Shown here in pieces: positions 55,209-64,000 of a stretch of 64,000 nt of DNA (position 1 is its first letter; the number at the start of each line of letters is the position of its first letter). A model generated the notes under the pieces. It was not told where the DNA came from and made no database searches. It was given only the letters and a program-made list of their open reading frames with translations. A program made the translations under genes and the position numbers. This DNA comes from Rhodovarius crocodyli (lineage in GTDB: Bacteria; Pseudomonadota; Alphaproteobacteria; Acetobacterales; Acetobacteraceae): NCBI RefSeq assembly GCF_004005855.1, contig NZ_SACL01000001.1, positions 310,001 to 374,000 on the forward strand, in the 5' to 3' direction.

Positions 55209-56426
55209 TCAGGCGAGCCTTTCCCGTCGCCTGCCCGGCCAGGCGCCGGAAAATCCGATCTGCATGATGCCCGCGAACAGCCCCATGCCCACGCCCAGCT
55301 GCACCGCCAGCGTGTAGTTGCCCAGCCAGTCGAACAGCAGCCCGCCGCCGAAGGCGCCCAGGAAGCTGCCCACCTGATGCGACATGAAGGCGATGCCCTG
55401 CAGCATCGGCTGCCAGCGCAGCCCGTACATCTCACCCACCGCGCCCGCCAGCAGCGGCGCGACCCCCAGCCACAGGAAGCCCATGAAGGCCGCGAAGACC
55501 AGCGTGGCCTCGGGTGAGGGCGGGGTGGCGAAATACCACAGCAGCACCAGTGAGCGCGCGGTGTAGATGCAGCCCAGCATCAGCGGCTTGGACGCCCGCT
55601 GCCCGGCCCAGCCCGCCGCCAGGCTGCCCAGCACGTTGAAGGCGCCGATGGTGGCCAGCGCCTTGGCGCCCAGCATGGGGTCCATGCCACACAGCACCAG
55701 GTAGCTGGGCAGGTGCGTCGTCAGGAACACCAGCTGCAGGCCGCATACCGAATAGGCGAAGACCATGGTCAGGTAGCGCGGGTTGCGCATCGCCTCGCGC
55801 AGCACCTCACGCCCGTTGCGCTCAGCGTCTCGCGCGGCGGTCGAGACCGTGACGCGGTCCACCCGGGACGCCATGAAGGCCGCCGGGATCATCAGCGCCG
55901 CCAGCGCCGCGAAACCCCACACGCCCGCCCGCCAGCCATAGCCCTGCAGCAGCCCCTGCCCGATGGGTGCCGCGATCATCGCGCCCAGCGACCCCGCGGC
56001 CGAGACCACGCCCAGCACCGTGCTGCGCACCGCCAGCGGCACGGGGCGGGAGGCGACCGCCATCGCCATGGCCGACGCCGTGCCCGCCAGCGACAGGCCC
56101 ATCAGGATGCCCGCGCCCATCATGACGCCCAGCTGCCCCTGGGACAGCGCGAAGCACACCATGCCCAGCACATACAGCGCCGCCGTGCCCACCAGGATGG
56201 GCCGGAAGCCGATGCGGGGCACCAGCGCGCCCACCACCGGCTGCCCCAGCCCCCAGGCCAGGTTCTGCATCGCGATCGCCAGGGTGAAGTCGGAAACGGA
56301 GATGCCCAGTTCACGCGTCACATCCGGCATGAACAGCCCGATGGACTGGCGCAGCCCCATGGCGATGGAAAGGGTGAATGCAGTGCCGGCCAGGATCATC
56401 CTGGCCTGGGCGTCGATCCTGGACAT
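55209..56426 (-). CDS. MFS transporter
   Basis: 405 aa, twelve hydrophobic segments. It begins MSRIDAQARMILAGTAFTLSIAMGLRQSIGLFMPDVTRELG and has the NLAWGLGQPVVGALVPRIGFRPIL loop between helices 2 and 3. The substrate is unknown; the family includes monocarboxylate and drug carriers. ATG 56426 has GAGAAGG upstream; a 57-codon extension at the N-terminus is unlikely. It lies 58 bp after the LysR gene on the same strand. Confidence 0.88.
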   Translation of the reverse strand: MSRIDAQARMILAGTAFTLSIAMGLRQSIGLFMPDVTRELGISVSDFTLAIAMQNLAWGLGQPVVGALVPRIGFRPILVGTAALYVLGMVCFALSQGQLGVMMGAGILMGLSLAGTASAMAMAVASRPVPLAVRSTVLGVVSAAGSLGAMIAAPIGQGLLQGYGWRAGVWGFAALAALMIPAAFMASRVDRVTVSTAARDAERNGREVLREAMRNPRYLTMVFAYSVCGLQLVFLTTHLPSYLVLCGMDPMLGAKALATIGAFNVLGSLAAGWAGQRASKPLMLGCIYTARSLVLLWYFATPPSPEATLVFAAFMGFLWLGVAPLLAGAVGEMYGLRWQPMLQGIAFMSHQVGSFLGAFGGGLLFDWLGNYTLAVQLGVGMGLFAGIMQIGFSGAWPGRRRERLA

Positions 56427-56484
56427 GATGACCTTCTCGGGCGTTGGGCCGATGCTGCGACCGCGAACAGCCCTTGTCCAGTGG

Positions 56485-57333
56485 TCAGGCCATGCCCGCC
56501 TCGGCCAGCGCCCATGCGGTGAAGGCGGCGATCGCCGGCTCCTGAACGCGAGACGTCGGCACGGCCAGCACGAAGCCCCCGCGCGACACCCGCACATGGT
56601 TGAACGGCGCCACCAGCCGCCCGCTGGACAGTTCCTCCGTCAGCAGGGACCGGATGCCCATGGCCATACCGAGCCCCTTGGCGGCGGCCTCGGCGGCCAG
56701 GGTGATGCTCTCGAACACCGGCCCCTCCTGCACGTCGACGCCCTCGATCCCGGCATCCGCCAGCCAGCGCGGCCAGTCCTGCGGGCGCGGGCGGGCGTGC
56801 AGAAGCCGTGCCTCCGGCCAGCCAGCCACCTCGCCCGGGGCGCAGACCGGCGTCGTCTCGATCGGCAGCAGTCGATGCAGGTCATGGCCGGGCCAGCTGC
56901 CCTTGTCGGTGACGAAGATGGTCACGTCGAAGCGTTCCGGGCGCAGGTCGGCCGCGTTGTGGGTGGTGGTCAGGGCCAGCTCGACATCCGGATGCGCATC
57001 CGCGAAGCCCGCCCAGCGCGGGATCAGCCATTTATGCGCGAAGGCGGAATACGCCCCCACCGACAGGCGCCGGCGCCCGGTGCGCACCGCGGCCAGCCCC
57101 TCGCGGATCGCGGCGAGCCCATGGCCCATGGCCTCGGCCAGGATGGCACCGGCGACGGTGGGGTGCAGGCCGTCGGTCCGCCGGTCCAGCAGCGTCACGC
57201 CGAGGATGGCCTCCACCTCCTTCACCTGGCGGCTGACGGCACCGGGCGTGACGGCGAGCTCATCGGCGGCACGGGTGATCGACCGGTGGCGGGCCGCGGC
57301 CTCGAAGGCACGAAGGGCATTGAGAGACGGCAT
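56485..57333 (-). CDS. LysR family regulator (GcvA-like)
   Basis: 282 aa. The N-terminal helix-turn-helix is SLNALRAFEAAARHRSITRAADELAVTPGAVSRQVKEVEAILGVTLLDR, followed by the effector domain with LSVGAYSAFAHKWLIPRWAGFADAHPDVEL. It is divergent from the AidB-like gene, and a TTGAG-N5-CTCAA dyad lies between them. It likely controls that gene and perhaps the MFS gene downstream of it. Confidence 0.9.
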   Translation of the reverse strand: MPSLNALRAFEAAARHRSITRAADELAVTPGAVSRQVKEVEAILGVTLLDRRTDGLHPTVAGAILAEAMGHGLAAIREGLAAVRTGRRRLSVGAYSAFAHKWLIPRWAGFADAHPDVELALTTTHNAADLRPERFDVTIFVTDKGSWPGHDLHRLLPIETTPVCAPGEVAGWPEARLLHARPRPQDWPRWLADAGIEGVDVQEGPVFESITLAAEAAAKGLGMAMGIRSLLTEELSSGRLVAPFNHVRVSRGGFVLAVPTSRVQEPAIAAFTAWALAEAGMA

Positions 57334-57450
57334 GACGGGCTTAATTTGTTTTCCCCGTAATAAACACCCAGGCATGCAAACGTTCCATAAAAACTCGTAA
57401 TGACATGCACAAAGTTTGCCCGCCGAGGCCTTATGACGAACATGGAACGG

Positions 57451-57481
57451 TTGAGTTTTTCTCAAAATGGGCTGCGATAAA
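57451..57481 (+). promoter_or_regulatory. LysR-type dyad and candidate promoter of the acyl-CoA dehydrogenase gene
   Basis: TTGAG-TTTTT-CTCAA (57451-57465) fits a T-N11-A LysR box. TTGAGT could also act as -35, with GATAAA (57476-57481) as -10 at a 19-bp spacing, common for activated promoters. An inverted pair CGTTCCAT (57381-57388) and ATGGAACG (57442-57449) lies just upstream. Confidence 0.5.
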
Positions 57482-57522
57482 CTCGATTGCGTCGGATGCG
57501 CGGGGCTGTGCCTGTTGCGGGA

Positions 57523-59187
57523 ATGCACATCGCACCCAAGGGCGCCGCCGCCGTTCCCGATTCCCGCGGCTTGAACTTCTTTCACGCCGACCCCTGGGGT
57601 GCGGCGCTCGCCGGGCTGTATCTGCCCGCCGACCTCTATGCGCATCTGGAGCCGCATTTCACGGCGCTGGGCGCCCTGGTGGGCGGCGCGCTGGATGAGG
57701 AGGCGCATGCCGCCGACCACCACCAGCCCGTGCTGCTGCACCGTGACAGGCGCGGTGAGGAAGACGAGCGGATCGACTACCACCCCGCCTATCGCGCGAT
57801 GGAGAAGCGCGCCTTCGGCGATTACGGCTTCGCGGCGATGAGCCACCGGGGCGGTGTGCTGGGCTGGGCGGAGCCCCTGCCGCCCGCCGCAAAATACGCG
57901 CTGACCTATTACTTCTGCCATTCGGAATTCGGGCTGATGTGCCCGGTCAACATGACCGACAGCCTCTCCCGCACGCTGCGGAAGTTCGGCAGCCCGGAGC
58001 TCGTCGCGCGCTATCTGCCCGCCCTGACCAGCACGGACATGGATGCGCTGAGCCAGGGCGCCATGTTCATGACCGAGCAGGGCGCGGGCAGCGACATCGC
58101 CAACACCGCCGTGGTGGCCGAACCGGCGGAGGCCGGCACCTGGAAGCTCTCGGGCGACAAGTGGTTCTGCTCCAACGCCGATGCCGAGGTGGCGCTGGTC
58201 CTCGCCCGGCGCGGCGATGCGCCGGGGCTGCGCGGCGTGTCGCTGTTCCTGCTGCCGCGCCATCTGCCGGACGGCACGAAGAACGCCTATCGGATCATCC
58301 GCCTGAAGGACAAGCTGGGCACGCGCTCCATGGCCTCGGGCGAGGTGAAGCTGGAAGGCGCCACCGCCTGGCTGATCGGGGAGCCCGAGGCCGGCTTCAA
58401 GCAGATGGCGGACATGGTCAATTCCTCCCGCCTGTCCAACGGGGTGCGGGCGGCGGGCATGATGCGCCGCGCCTGCGCCGAGGCGCTGTTCATCGCGAGC
58501 CGCCGCCAGGCCTTCGGCAAGCGGCTGGTCGAGATGCCGCTGATGCGCCGCCAGCTGGTGAAGCTGATCATGCCGGCCGAGCAGGCCCGCAGCATGATGT
58601 TCCAGACCGCCGAGGCGATGCGGCGCAGCGACGCGGGCGACGGGAACGCCCGCAAGCTGCTGCGCATCCTGACGCCGCTGATCAAGTTCCGCGCCTGCCG
58701 CGACGCCCGGCGCGTGACCGGCGATGCGATGGAGGTGCGCGGCGGCTGCGGCTACATCGAGGAATTCCCCGATGCCCGGCTGCTGCGCGACAGCCATCTG
58801 GGCAGCATCTGGGAAGGCACCAGCAACATCGTGGCGCTGGACGTGCTGCGCGCGGCCGAACGCGAGGACGCGCTGGCGCCGCTGCTGGCCCATGCCTCGG
58901 CGCTGCTGGGCAATGACGCGCCGCAGTTCCAGGCGGTGCTGGCGCGGGTGCAGGGGCTGATGGAACAGGCGCTGGGCAACCCGGCGCTGGCCCGCACGGC
59001 AGCGACCGCGCTCTACAACATCACCTCCGCCGCGATGCTGCGTTGGGAGGGCGCGCGCCTGTCCTGCCCCGCGCGCAGCGCCCTGGCGGAGCTGGTGCTG
59101 CGCCACCGCCTGCTGCCGAAGGACCCGCTGGCGGCCGGCGCCGACGCCGCGCTGGAAGACGCCGTGCTGGCCCGCGCCGCGGCATGA
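57523..59187 (+). CDS. AidB-like acyl-CoA dehydrogenase
   Basis: 554 aa. It has the long AidB-type N-terminus. SEFGLMCPVNMTDSLSRTL, MTEQGAGSDIANTAVVAEP, WFCSNADAEVALVLAR and the C-terminal GGCGYIEEFPDARLLRDSHLGSIWEGTSNIVALDVLRA follow. These FAD enzymes oxidise acyl-CoAs, or in AidB bind DNA. I start it at ATG 57523 because the promoter at 57451-57481 would place transcription near 57488, past the TTG at 57487. Overlap of 4 bp with the hydratase gene suggests one pathway. Confidence 0.85.
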   Translation: MHIAPKGAAAVPDSRGLNFFHADPWGAALAGLYLPADLYAHLEPHFTALGALVGGALDEEAHAADHHQPVLLHRDRRGEEDERIDYHPAYRAMEKRAFGDYGFAAMSHRGGVLGWAEPLPPAAKYALTYYFCHSEFGLMCPVNMTDSLSRTLRKFGSPELVARYLPALTSTDMDALSQGAMFMTEQGAGSDIANTAVVAEPAEAGTWKLSGDKWFCSNADAEVALVLARRGDAPGLRGVSLFLLPRHLPDGTKNAYRIIRLKDKLGTRSMASGEVKLEGATAWLIGEPEAGFKQMADMVNSSRLSNGVRAAGMMRRACAEALFIASRRQAFGKRLVEMPLMRRQLVKLIMPAEQARSMMFQTAEAMRRSDAGDGNARKLLRILTPLIKFRACRDARRVTGDAMEVRGGCGYIEEFPDARLLRDSHLGSIWEGTSNIVALDVLRAAEREDALAPLLAHASALLGNDAPQFQAVLARVQGLMEQALGNPALARTAATALYNITSAAMLRWEGARLSCPARSALAELVLRHRLLPKDPLAAGADAALEDAVLARAAA

Positions 59188-59903
59188 GCCTGGTCGAAAC
59201 CCTGCTGGCGGCCCGGGTCGAGGGCCGCCAGATCACCCGCGCGGTTGAGCCGCCCGCCGACCCCTACGCCATCCAGGACGAAGTGACGCGGCGGCTGGGG
59301 TGGGAGCCGCTGGGCTGGAAGATCGCGGCCACCACGCCCGAGATGCAGGCCCGGCTGCGCATGGCCGAGCCCATCCGCGGCCGCAGCTTCCGCCGCTTCA
59401 TGGTGACCAGCCCGGCCCGCCTGCGCCATGCGGAGCTGCTGGACCCGCTGGTGGAAGCGGAGTTCTTCGTCACCCTCGCGCAGGACATCCCGCGCGGCAC
59501 GAAGCTGGCCGACATCATCCCCCACATCGCCCGCATCCAGGCGGGGGTGGAGGTGGCCGAATGCCGCTTCCCCATGGCCGCCCTGCCCGCCCCCGCCGCC
59601 GTCATCGCGGATGGCTGCGCGAATGGGCGATATGTGTTCGGCCCCGAGATCCCGCCCGGCACCGACCTGGCCGCCATGCCCGTGCGCGTGCTGGTGAACG
59701 GGCGGGAGCGCCGCACCGGCACCGGCGCGGATGTGATGGGCCACCCGCTGGCGCCGCTGGAATGGATCGCGGGCCATGTCGGCCTGCATGCCGGTGAGAC
59801 GATCAGCACCGGCAGTGCGACGGGCATGCTGCCCGCGAAGCAGGCCGACCAGGTGCTGGTGTGCTTCGGCGATTTGCAGCCGATCGAGATCGCCTTCGAT
59901 TGA
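59184..59903 (+). CDS. Fumarylacetoacetate hydrolase-fold hydratase (2-keto-4-pentenoate hydratase-like)
   Basis: 239 aa. LGWEPLGWKIAATTPEMQARL, then VEAEFFVTLAQDIP (metal Glu-x-Glu-type segment), and LAPLEWIAGHVGLHAGETISTGSATGM match the MhpD branch. Such enzymes hydrate 2-keto-4-pentenoate-like acids in ring-cleavage pathways. Its start overlaps the AidB-like gene (ATGA), so it probably acts on a related acid. Confidence 0.85.
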   Translation: MSLVETLLAARVEGRQITRAVEPPADPYAIQDEVTRRLGWEPLGWKIAATTPEMQARLRMAEPIRGRSFRRFMVTSPARLRHAELLDPLVEAEFFVTLAQDIPRGTKLADIIPHIARIQAGVEVAECRFPMAALPAPAAVIADGCANGRYVFGPEIPPGTDLAAMPVRVLVNGRERRTGTGADVMGHPLAPLEWIAGHVGLHAGETISTGSATGMLPAKQADQVLVCFGDLQPIEIAFD

Positions 59904-59941
59904 GGCAAGCCGGGGTCGGCGCGCCCCCTGCCATGCGGTCC

Positions 59942-59956
59942 CGCGGCTTTGCCGCG
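59942..59956. repeat. Short palindrome CGCGGC-TTT-GCCGCG
   Basis: It lies in the 79-bp gap between the hydratase and MFS genes, with no T-tract. A close relative (GCGGC-TTTTC-GCCGC core) is at 52211-52231. Both may be members of a dispersed GC-rich palindrome family; two copies do not prove it. Confidence 0.4.
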
Positions 59957-59982
59957 CCGCAGCACCGGTCCAGACTTCCGCC

Positions 59983-61173
59983 ATGGCCGATATCGACGAC
60001 GCCCGTGCCGAGGACCGGCGCATCCGCAAGCTGATCGCCGTCTTCGCCATCTCGGCCTTCGCGGCCTCGATGGTGGCGCGCGCGACGGACCCGCTGGTGC
60101 TGGCCATCTCCCGCGAGTTCCTGGTGCCGGAGGCGACGGTGGCGCTGCTCGGCTCGGCCTTCGCCCTGCCCTATGCGCTGGTGCAGCCCTTCCTGGGGCC
60201 GATCGGCGATGCGCTGGGCAAGAAGCGCATCATCCTGCTGTGCCAGTTCCTGGTGGCGCTGATGGTGCTGGGCTGCGCCATCTCGCCCGCCTTCCTGCCG
60301 CTGCTGCTGATGCGCGCGCTGTCGGGTGCCGCCGCCGGCGGCACCATGCCGCTGACGCTGGCGGTGTTCGGCGACGAGGTGCCCGCCGCCAAGCGCCAGG
60401 TCGCAATCAGCCGGCTGCTGATGTTCACCATCTGCGGCCAGATCGGCGGCGGCATCACCTCGGCCATACTGGAGCCCCTGCTGGGCTGGCGCGGGGTGCT
60501 GCTGCTGTGCGCCGGGCTGACCTTCACGGCCGTCATCATCATGTTCATGGCGCGCAGGCGGGCCCCGGCGGAGCCCATGCAGCCCTTCCGGCCCGGCGAG
60601 GCGATGCGGCGCTATGCCACCATCCTGCGGCTGCCGCAGGCGCGCGTGCTGTATCCCGCCGTGGCGCTGGAAGGCGCGCTGATCTTCGGTGCCTTCCCGC
60701 ATCTGGCGCCCATCCTGCAAAGCCGCGGGCTGGGCGGCACGCAGGAGGCGGGGCTGGCGCTGTCCTGCTTCGGCGCCGGCGGCTTCTTCTACGGGCTGAT
60801 CGTGACCTGGCTGCTGCGCTATCTGGGCCAGGCCTGGATGGTGCGGCTGGGCGGGCTGATGGGCTTCCTGGCGCTGGTGGGCTTTGCGCTCGCGCCCAGC
60901 ACGCCGCTGTTCGTGGCCTCCGGCCTCGCGCTCGGCCTCGGCTTCTTCCTGATGCACAACACGTTGCAGGTGCGGGTGCTGGAACTGGCGCCCACCTCGC
61001 GCGGGTCGGCCATCGCGCTGCATGCCTTCGGCTTCTTCAGCGGGCAGAGCCTGGGCGCGGCCCTGACCGGGCTCGGCGCCTCGGCCATCGGCTATGTGCC
61101 GTGCCTGATCGCGTCCGGGCTGTGCCTGCTGGCGCTGGGCGTGTGGGTGGGGCACACGCCGAAACGGGCCTGA
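59983..61173 (+). CDS. MFS transporter
   Basis: 396 aa, about twelve hydrophobic segments. Motif A-like FLGPIGDALGKKRIILL and a MRALSGAAAGGTMPLTLAVFGDEVP block fit drug/metabolite MFS carriers. ATG 59983 is chosen; a longer frame upstream lies over the hydratase gene and is rejected. Possible role in exporting or importing the substrate of the adjacent enzymes. Confidence 0.87.
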   Translation: MADIDDARAEDRRIRKLIAVFAISAFAASMVARATDPLVLAISREFLVPEATVALLGSAFALPYALVQPFLGPIGDALGKKRIILLCQFLVALMVLGCAISPAFLPLLLMRALSGAAAGGTMPLTLAVFGDEVPAAKRQVAISRLLMFTICGQIGGGITSAILEPLLGWRGVLLLCAGLTFTAVIIMFMARRRAPAEPMQPFRPGEAMRRYATILRLPQARVLYPAVALEGALIFGAFPHLAPILQSRGLGGTQEAGLALSCFGAGGFFYGLIVTWLLRYLGQAWMVRLGGLMGFLALVGFALAPSTPLFVASGLALGLGFFLMHNTLQVRVLELAPTSRGSAIALHAFGFFSGQSLGAALTGLGASAIGYVPCLIASGLCLLALGVWVGHTPKRA

Positions 61174-61176
61174 CCT

Positions 61177-62394
61177 CTACTCGGCCGGCGCGGCGAGGCG
61201 TGCCCACAGCTCCGGCTTCAGCTCCTCCTCCCGGTTCGGGAAGGCCAGCGCGCAGACCAGCGTGATCATGCCCAGGCACCCCAGCACCACCAGCGTCATG
61301 GCCAGGCTGCCGGTCCATTGATGCAGCGTGCCGATCAGCGGCGAGGCGAGCGAGGCGCCCAGGAAGCCGATGGTGAAACGGATGGAATACAGCTTCGCCC
61401 GCAGGGGCGGCGCGATATAGCGCGCCATCATCGTCTCATTCACCGTGACCTGGCCGAAGATGGCGGCGGCGACCATGGCGGAGACCGGCAGCACCAGCCA
61501 GCCATCCAGGAAGGACAGCAGCAGCAGCCCCGGCACCAGCATCATGGCCAGCGGCATGAACACGCCCTTCAGCGTGCGGCGGTCGATCATGCTGCCCACG
61601 GTGAACTGGGTGATGCCGCCGCAGATGGTGGCCGCGAAGGCCAGGAAGGCGATCATCGGCAGCAGATCGGGTGAGGTCGCGACGCGTTCCTCGATCAGCT
61701 TGGGCAGCAGCAGGGTGAAGGCGTTGAACACCAGACCGCTGGTGGCCCCCAGCGCCAGCAGCACCACCACGGCGCGGCGCACGATGGGGGCCGGGATCAC
61801 CGGAAAGGGCTTGGCGCCCGGCAGGCGGGTGCCGTCGAAGGCGGGTTCCCGCGCATACAGCACGCCGATGGCCATGCAGAGGACGCCCGGCGTGATGAAG
61901 GCCCAGCGCCAGCCGAACTGCGCCGCGATCACGCCCGTGACCAGCGGGGCCAGCGCCACGCCGATATTGCCGAAGGCGCCGTTGATGCCCATGGCGCGGC
62001 CCACCCTGTCACCACCGCATTCGGCGATGATGGCCGTGCCGATCGGGTGATAGATCGCGAGGAACGCGCCCATCCCGCCCAGGCACAGGCCCAGCAGCAG
62101 CGGGCTGGTGCACAGCCCGGCCAGGATCATGAACAGCCCGGCGCCGAGGAAGAAGGACGTCATCAGCGCCTTGCGCCCCAGCCGCGCCTGCAGCCAGCCC
62201 ATGGGCAGCGCCAGCATGCCATAGACCACGAACATGCCCGTCCCGATGGTGATGACGGGGCCATAATCGGCGCCGAACAGGTCGGGCTGCTGATAGACCA
62301 TGGCCAGGCTGGCCGTGGCCAGCACCAGCAGGGCGTAATGGGTGATGGTGTGGGCGGCGTTGATGAACACCACCTGGCGGGTGACGGCTGACAT
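61177..62394 (-). CDS. MFS transporter
   Basis: 405 aa, about twelve hydrophobic segments, opening AVTRQVVFINAAHTITHYALLVLATASLAM, which resembles the fosmidomycin-resistance/FsR-like branch. YHPIGTAIIAECGGDRVGRAMGINGAFGNIGVALAPL (about 118-155) is conserved in that group. It lies head-to-head with an AraC-type regulator, 40 bp apart, which probably controls it. It is convergent with the preceding MFS gene. Confidence 0.87.
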   Translation of the reverse strand: MSAVTRQVVFINAAHTITHYALLVLATASLAMVYQQPDLFGADYGPVITIGTGMFVVYGMLALPMGWLQARLGRKALMTSFFLGAGLFMILAGLCTSPLLLGLCLGGMGAFLAIYHPIGTAIIAECGGDRVGRAMGINGAFGNIGVALAPLVTGVIAAQFGWRWAFITPGVLCMAIGVLYAREPAFDGTRLPGAKPFPVIPAPIVRRAVVVLLALGATSGLVFNAFTLLLPKLIEERVATSPDLLPMIAFLAFAATICGGITQFTVGSMIDRRTLKGVFMPLAMMLVPGLLLLSFLDGWLVLPVSAMVAAAIFGQVTVNETMMARYIAPPLRAKLYSIRFTIGFLGASLASPLIGTLHQWTGSLAMTLVVLGCLGMITLVCALAFPNREEELKPELWARLAAPAE

Positions 62395-62434
62395 GAGCGT
62401 TTATCCTCTCTGCCGGATGGTATAGCCTGTCCGC

Positions 62435-63280
62435 ATGGCGTCGTCCGGACAAACCCTGTCGCCAGCCGGACAGGCTGCACCGTCTATCGCCCCTCGGCGG
62501 GACATCCAACAGGATGCGGTGAACCGGCCACTGGCCGGGTATTCGCATGACTACGCACGCGGGCATGACACCGGCCTGCACCACCATGCCAAGGCGCAGT
62601 TGCTGTATGCCACCCAGGGCGCCATGCGGGTGGAGACCGAGACCACCGACTATGTGGTGCCGGCCGGCCGCGCGCTGTGGATGCCCGCGGGTTGGGCGCA
62701 TCGGGTGCGGATGGCAGGCGCGGTCGCCATGCGCGCGCTGTTCCTGCGCGAGGACGCGGCCCGTGTCGGCCCCGCCGCCCCCACCGCCTTCCCGGTGCCG
62801 CCGCTGTTGCGGGAACTGATCCTGGCCGCCTGCGCCATGCCGCTGGAATGGGACGAAGCCGGGCGCGGCGCGCATCTGGCCGCCCTGATCCTGGACGAGA
62901 TCGCGGGCGCCGTGGCCCTGCCGCTGGGCGTGCCCGCACCCCGCGACGCCCGCCTGCGCCGCCTGGCCGAGACCCTGCGCGCCAACCCCGCCGACGACCG
63001 CACCCTGGAACAATGGGGCGAGGCGGTAGGCGCCAGCGGCCGCACCCTGGCGCGGCTGTTCCTGCGCGACACCGGGCTTTCCTTCGCCGGATGGCGACAG
63101 GCGCTGCGGCTGGCGGAGGCCTCGGCCCTGCTGGCGGAGGGCATGCCGCCCGCCCGCGTCGCGGCGCGCGTGGGCTATGCCAGCGCGCCCGCCTTCGGCG
63201 CCGCCTATCGCACCGCCTTCGGCGTGACGCCGCGCGGGCGCGGCACCATCGGGGCGACCGCCGCTCTAGCCGGGCGGTGA
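62435..63280 (+). CDS. AraC family regulator with cupin-like N-terminus
   Basis: 281 aa. An N-terminal cupin-like arm (HHHAKAQLLYATQGAMRVET and WMPAGWAHRVRM) precedes a C-terminal AraC helix-turn-helix pair (LEQWGEAVGASGRTLARLFLRDTGLSFAGWRQALRLAEA and AARVGYASAPAFGAAYRTAFGVTPR). It is divergent from an MFS gene. Likely it senses a small molecule and controls the transporter. The start ATG 62435 is the first in frame. Confidence 0.87.
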   Translation: MASSGQTLSPAGQAAPSIAPRRDIQQDAVNRPLAGYSHDYARGHDTGLHHHAKAQLLYATQGAMRVETETTDYVVPAGRALWMPAGWAHRVRMAGAVAMRALFLREDAARVGPAAPTAFPVPPLLRELILAACAMPLEWDEAGRGAHLAALILDEIAGAVALPLGVPAPRDARLRRLAETLRANPADDRTLEQWGEAVGASGRTLARLFLRDTGLSFAGWRQALRLAEASALLAEGMPPARVAARVGYASAPAFGAAYRTAFGVTPRGRGTIGATAALAGR

Positions 63281-63313
63281 CGGGCGGCTAGGATGGCCGC
63301 AACGGAGGAAACC

Positions 63314-64000
63314 ATGACCGAGCCACTCGATCCCGGGCATCTGCCCCGCGGCATCCGCACGCGCATCCTGCGCCACGTCAACGGGCTGGACATGCATCTG
63401 CTCGAAGCCGGGGAGCAGGGCCGGCCTCTGTTGCTTCTGCTGCACGGCTTTCCTGAGCTCGCCTTCTCCTGGCGCCACGTCATGCTGCCCCTGGCCGAGG
63501 CCGGCTATCACGTCGTGGCGCCCGACCAGCGCGGCTATGGCCGCACCACCGGATGGGTCGCTGAGTTCGACGGCGAGATCCAGAGCTTCGGGCCGCTGAA
63601 CTATGTGCGCGACGCGCTGGCCCTGGTGGCCGCGCTCGGCCATTCGGAGGTAGCGGCCGTCATCGGCCATGATTTCGGGTCGCCGGTCGCGGGCAATTGC
63701 GCGCTGTCACGGCCCGACGTCTTCCGCTCCGTGGTGCTGATGAGCGCGCCCTATGGCGGCCCCCGCCCCTGGCCGGTCGGCGAGCAGCGCGCGCCCGAAG
63801 CGGCGGCGGGCCTGGCCTCGGGCGGCATGAACGCGGCGCTCGCGGCGCTGGACCCGCCCCGCAAGCACTACCAGTGGTATTATTCGACGCGGGAGGCAAA
63901 CGCGAACATGTGGCGGGCCGCCCAGGGCCTGCCGGCCTTCATCCGCGCCTATTATCACCACAAAAGCGCGGATTGGGCCGCGAACCGCCCCTATCGCCTG
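63314..64000 (+). CDS. Alpha/beta hydrolase, epoxide hydrolase-like, partial
   Basis: Cut off by the window end after 229 codons. GGAGG lies before ATG 63314. The fold is seen in LLLLLHGFPELAFSWRHVMLPLA (oxyanion HGFPE) and AVIGHDFGSPVAGNCAL, where the nucleophile is Asp in GHDFGS, as in epoxide hydrolases and haloalkane dehalogenases rather than Ser esterases. The cap domain is partly present. The substrate is unknown. Confidence 0.85.
   Translation, partial: MTEPLDPGHLPRGIRTRILRHVNGLDMHLLEAGEQGRPLLLLLHGFPELAFSWRHVMLPLAEAGYHVVAPDQRGYGRTTGWVAEFDGEIQSFGPLNYVRDALALVAALGHSEVAAVIGHDFGSPVAGNCALSRPDVFRSVVLMSAPYGGPRPWPVGEQRAPEAAAGLASGGMNAALAALDPPRKHYQWYYSTREANANMWRAAQGLPAFIRAYYHHKSADWAANRPYRL

Overview
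The window is high-GC Gram-negative DNA with short gaps and many 4-base ATGA/GTGA gene overlaps. The gene content points to an alphaproteobacterium, probably Acetobacteraceae/Roseomonas-like. Pointers are an ATP12-family F1-ATPase chaperone, a DUF3576 lipoprotein, hisB-DUF2628-hisH-hisA order, a Gram-negative porin, formate-tetrahydrofolate ligase and two orphan Bug-type receptors. The genus is inference from gene content only. I saw no rRNA or tRNA genes, CRISPR array, insertion sequence, integrase or prophage.

Layout. Positions 1-5829 hold the end of a BKACE-like gene, a PNPOx-fold protein, a lipoprotein, an ABC exporter overlapping a very large glycosyltransferase, and a DUF3253 gene. Positions 5890-32003 hold a type VI secretion system (T6SS) in the imp/hcp layout known from Agrobacterium. 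Leftward lie tssA, tssB, tssC, a second tssC, tagJ, tssE, tssF, tssG, a SAM methyltransferase, vgrG, a small conserved protein, tagH (FHA), tssK, tssL, tssM, tagF and pppA. Rightward from a 375-bp AT-rich divergent region lie clpV and hcp, ending at a strong terminator. No tssJ, PAAR gene, recognisable toxin or Ser/Thr kinase (PpkA) is present. The methyltransferase and the small VgrG-linked gene are the least explained parts of the locus.

Positions 32062-38177 hold a CoA-transferase/enoyl-CoA hydratase pair, divergent from a GntR regulator plus racemase, then DUF4287, fhs and an ExoD-like gene. Positions 38252-41530 hold an overlapping cassette of an alpha-oxoamine synthase, a formyltransferase-fold protein and a KpsS-like capsule protein. 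It resembles the logic of rhizobial rkpG/rkpJ capsule lipid-anchor genes but carries an extra formyltransferase. Positions 41599-45440 hold a GntR regulator, two Bug receptors and an enolase-superfamily dehydratase.

Positions 45542-50483 are housekeeping: RluA, AsmA, ATP12, acylphosphatase and a DUF3576 lipoprotein. A porin with its own terminator and leader hairpin follows. Positions 52256-55144 are a leftward histidine operon in which hisA is fused in frame to a GNAT acetyltransferase. The right end (55209-64000) carries three MFS transporters, a LysR regulator, an AidB-like acyl-CoA dehydrogenase with a hydratase, an AraC regulator and the start of an epoxide-hydrolase-like gene.
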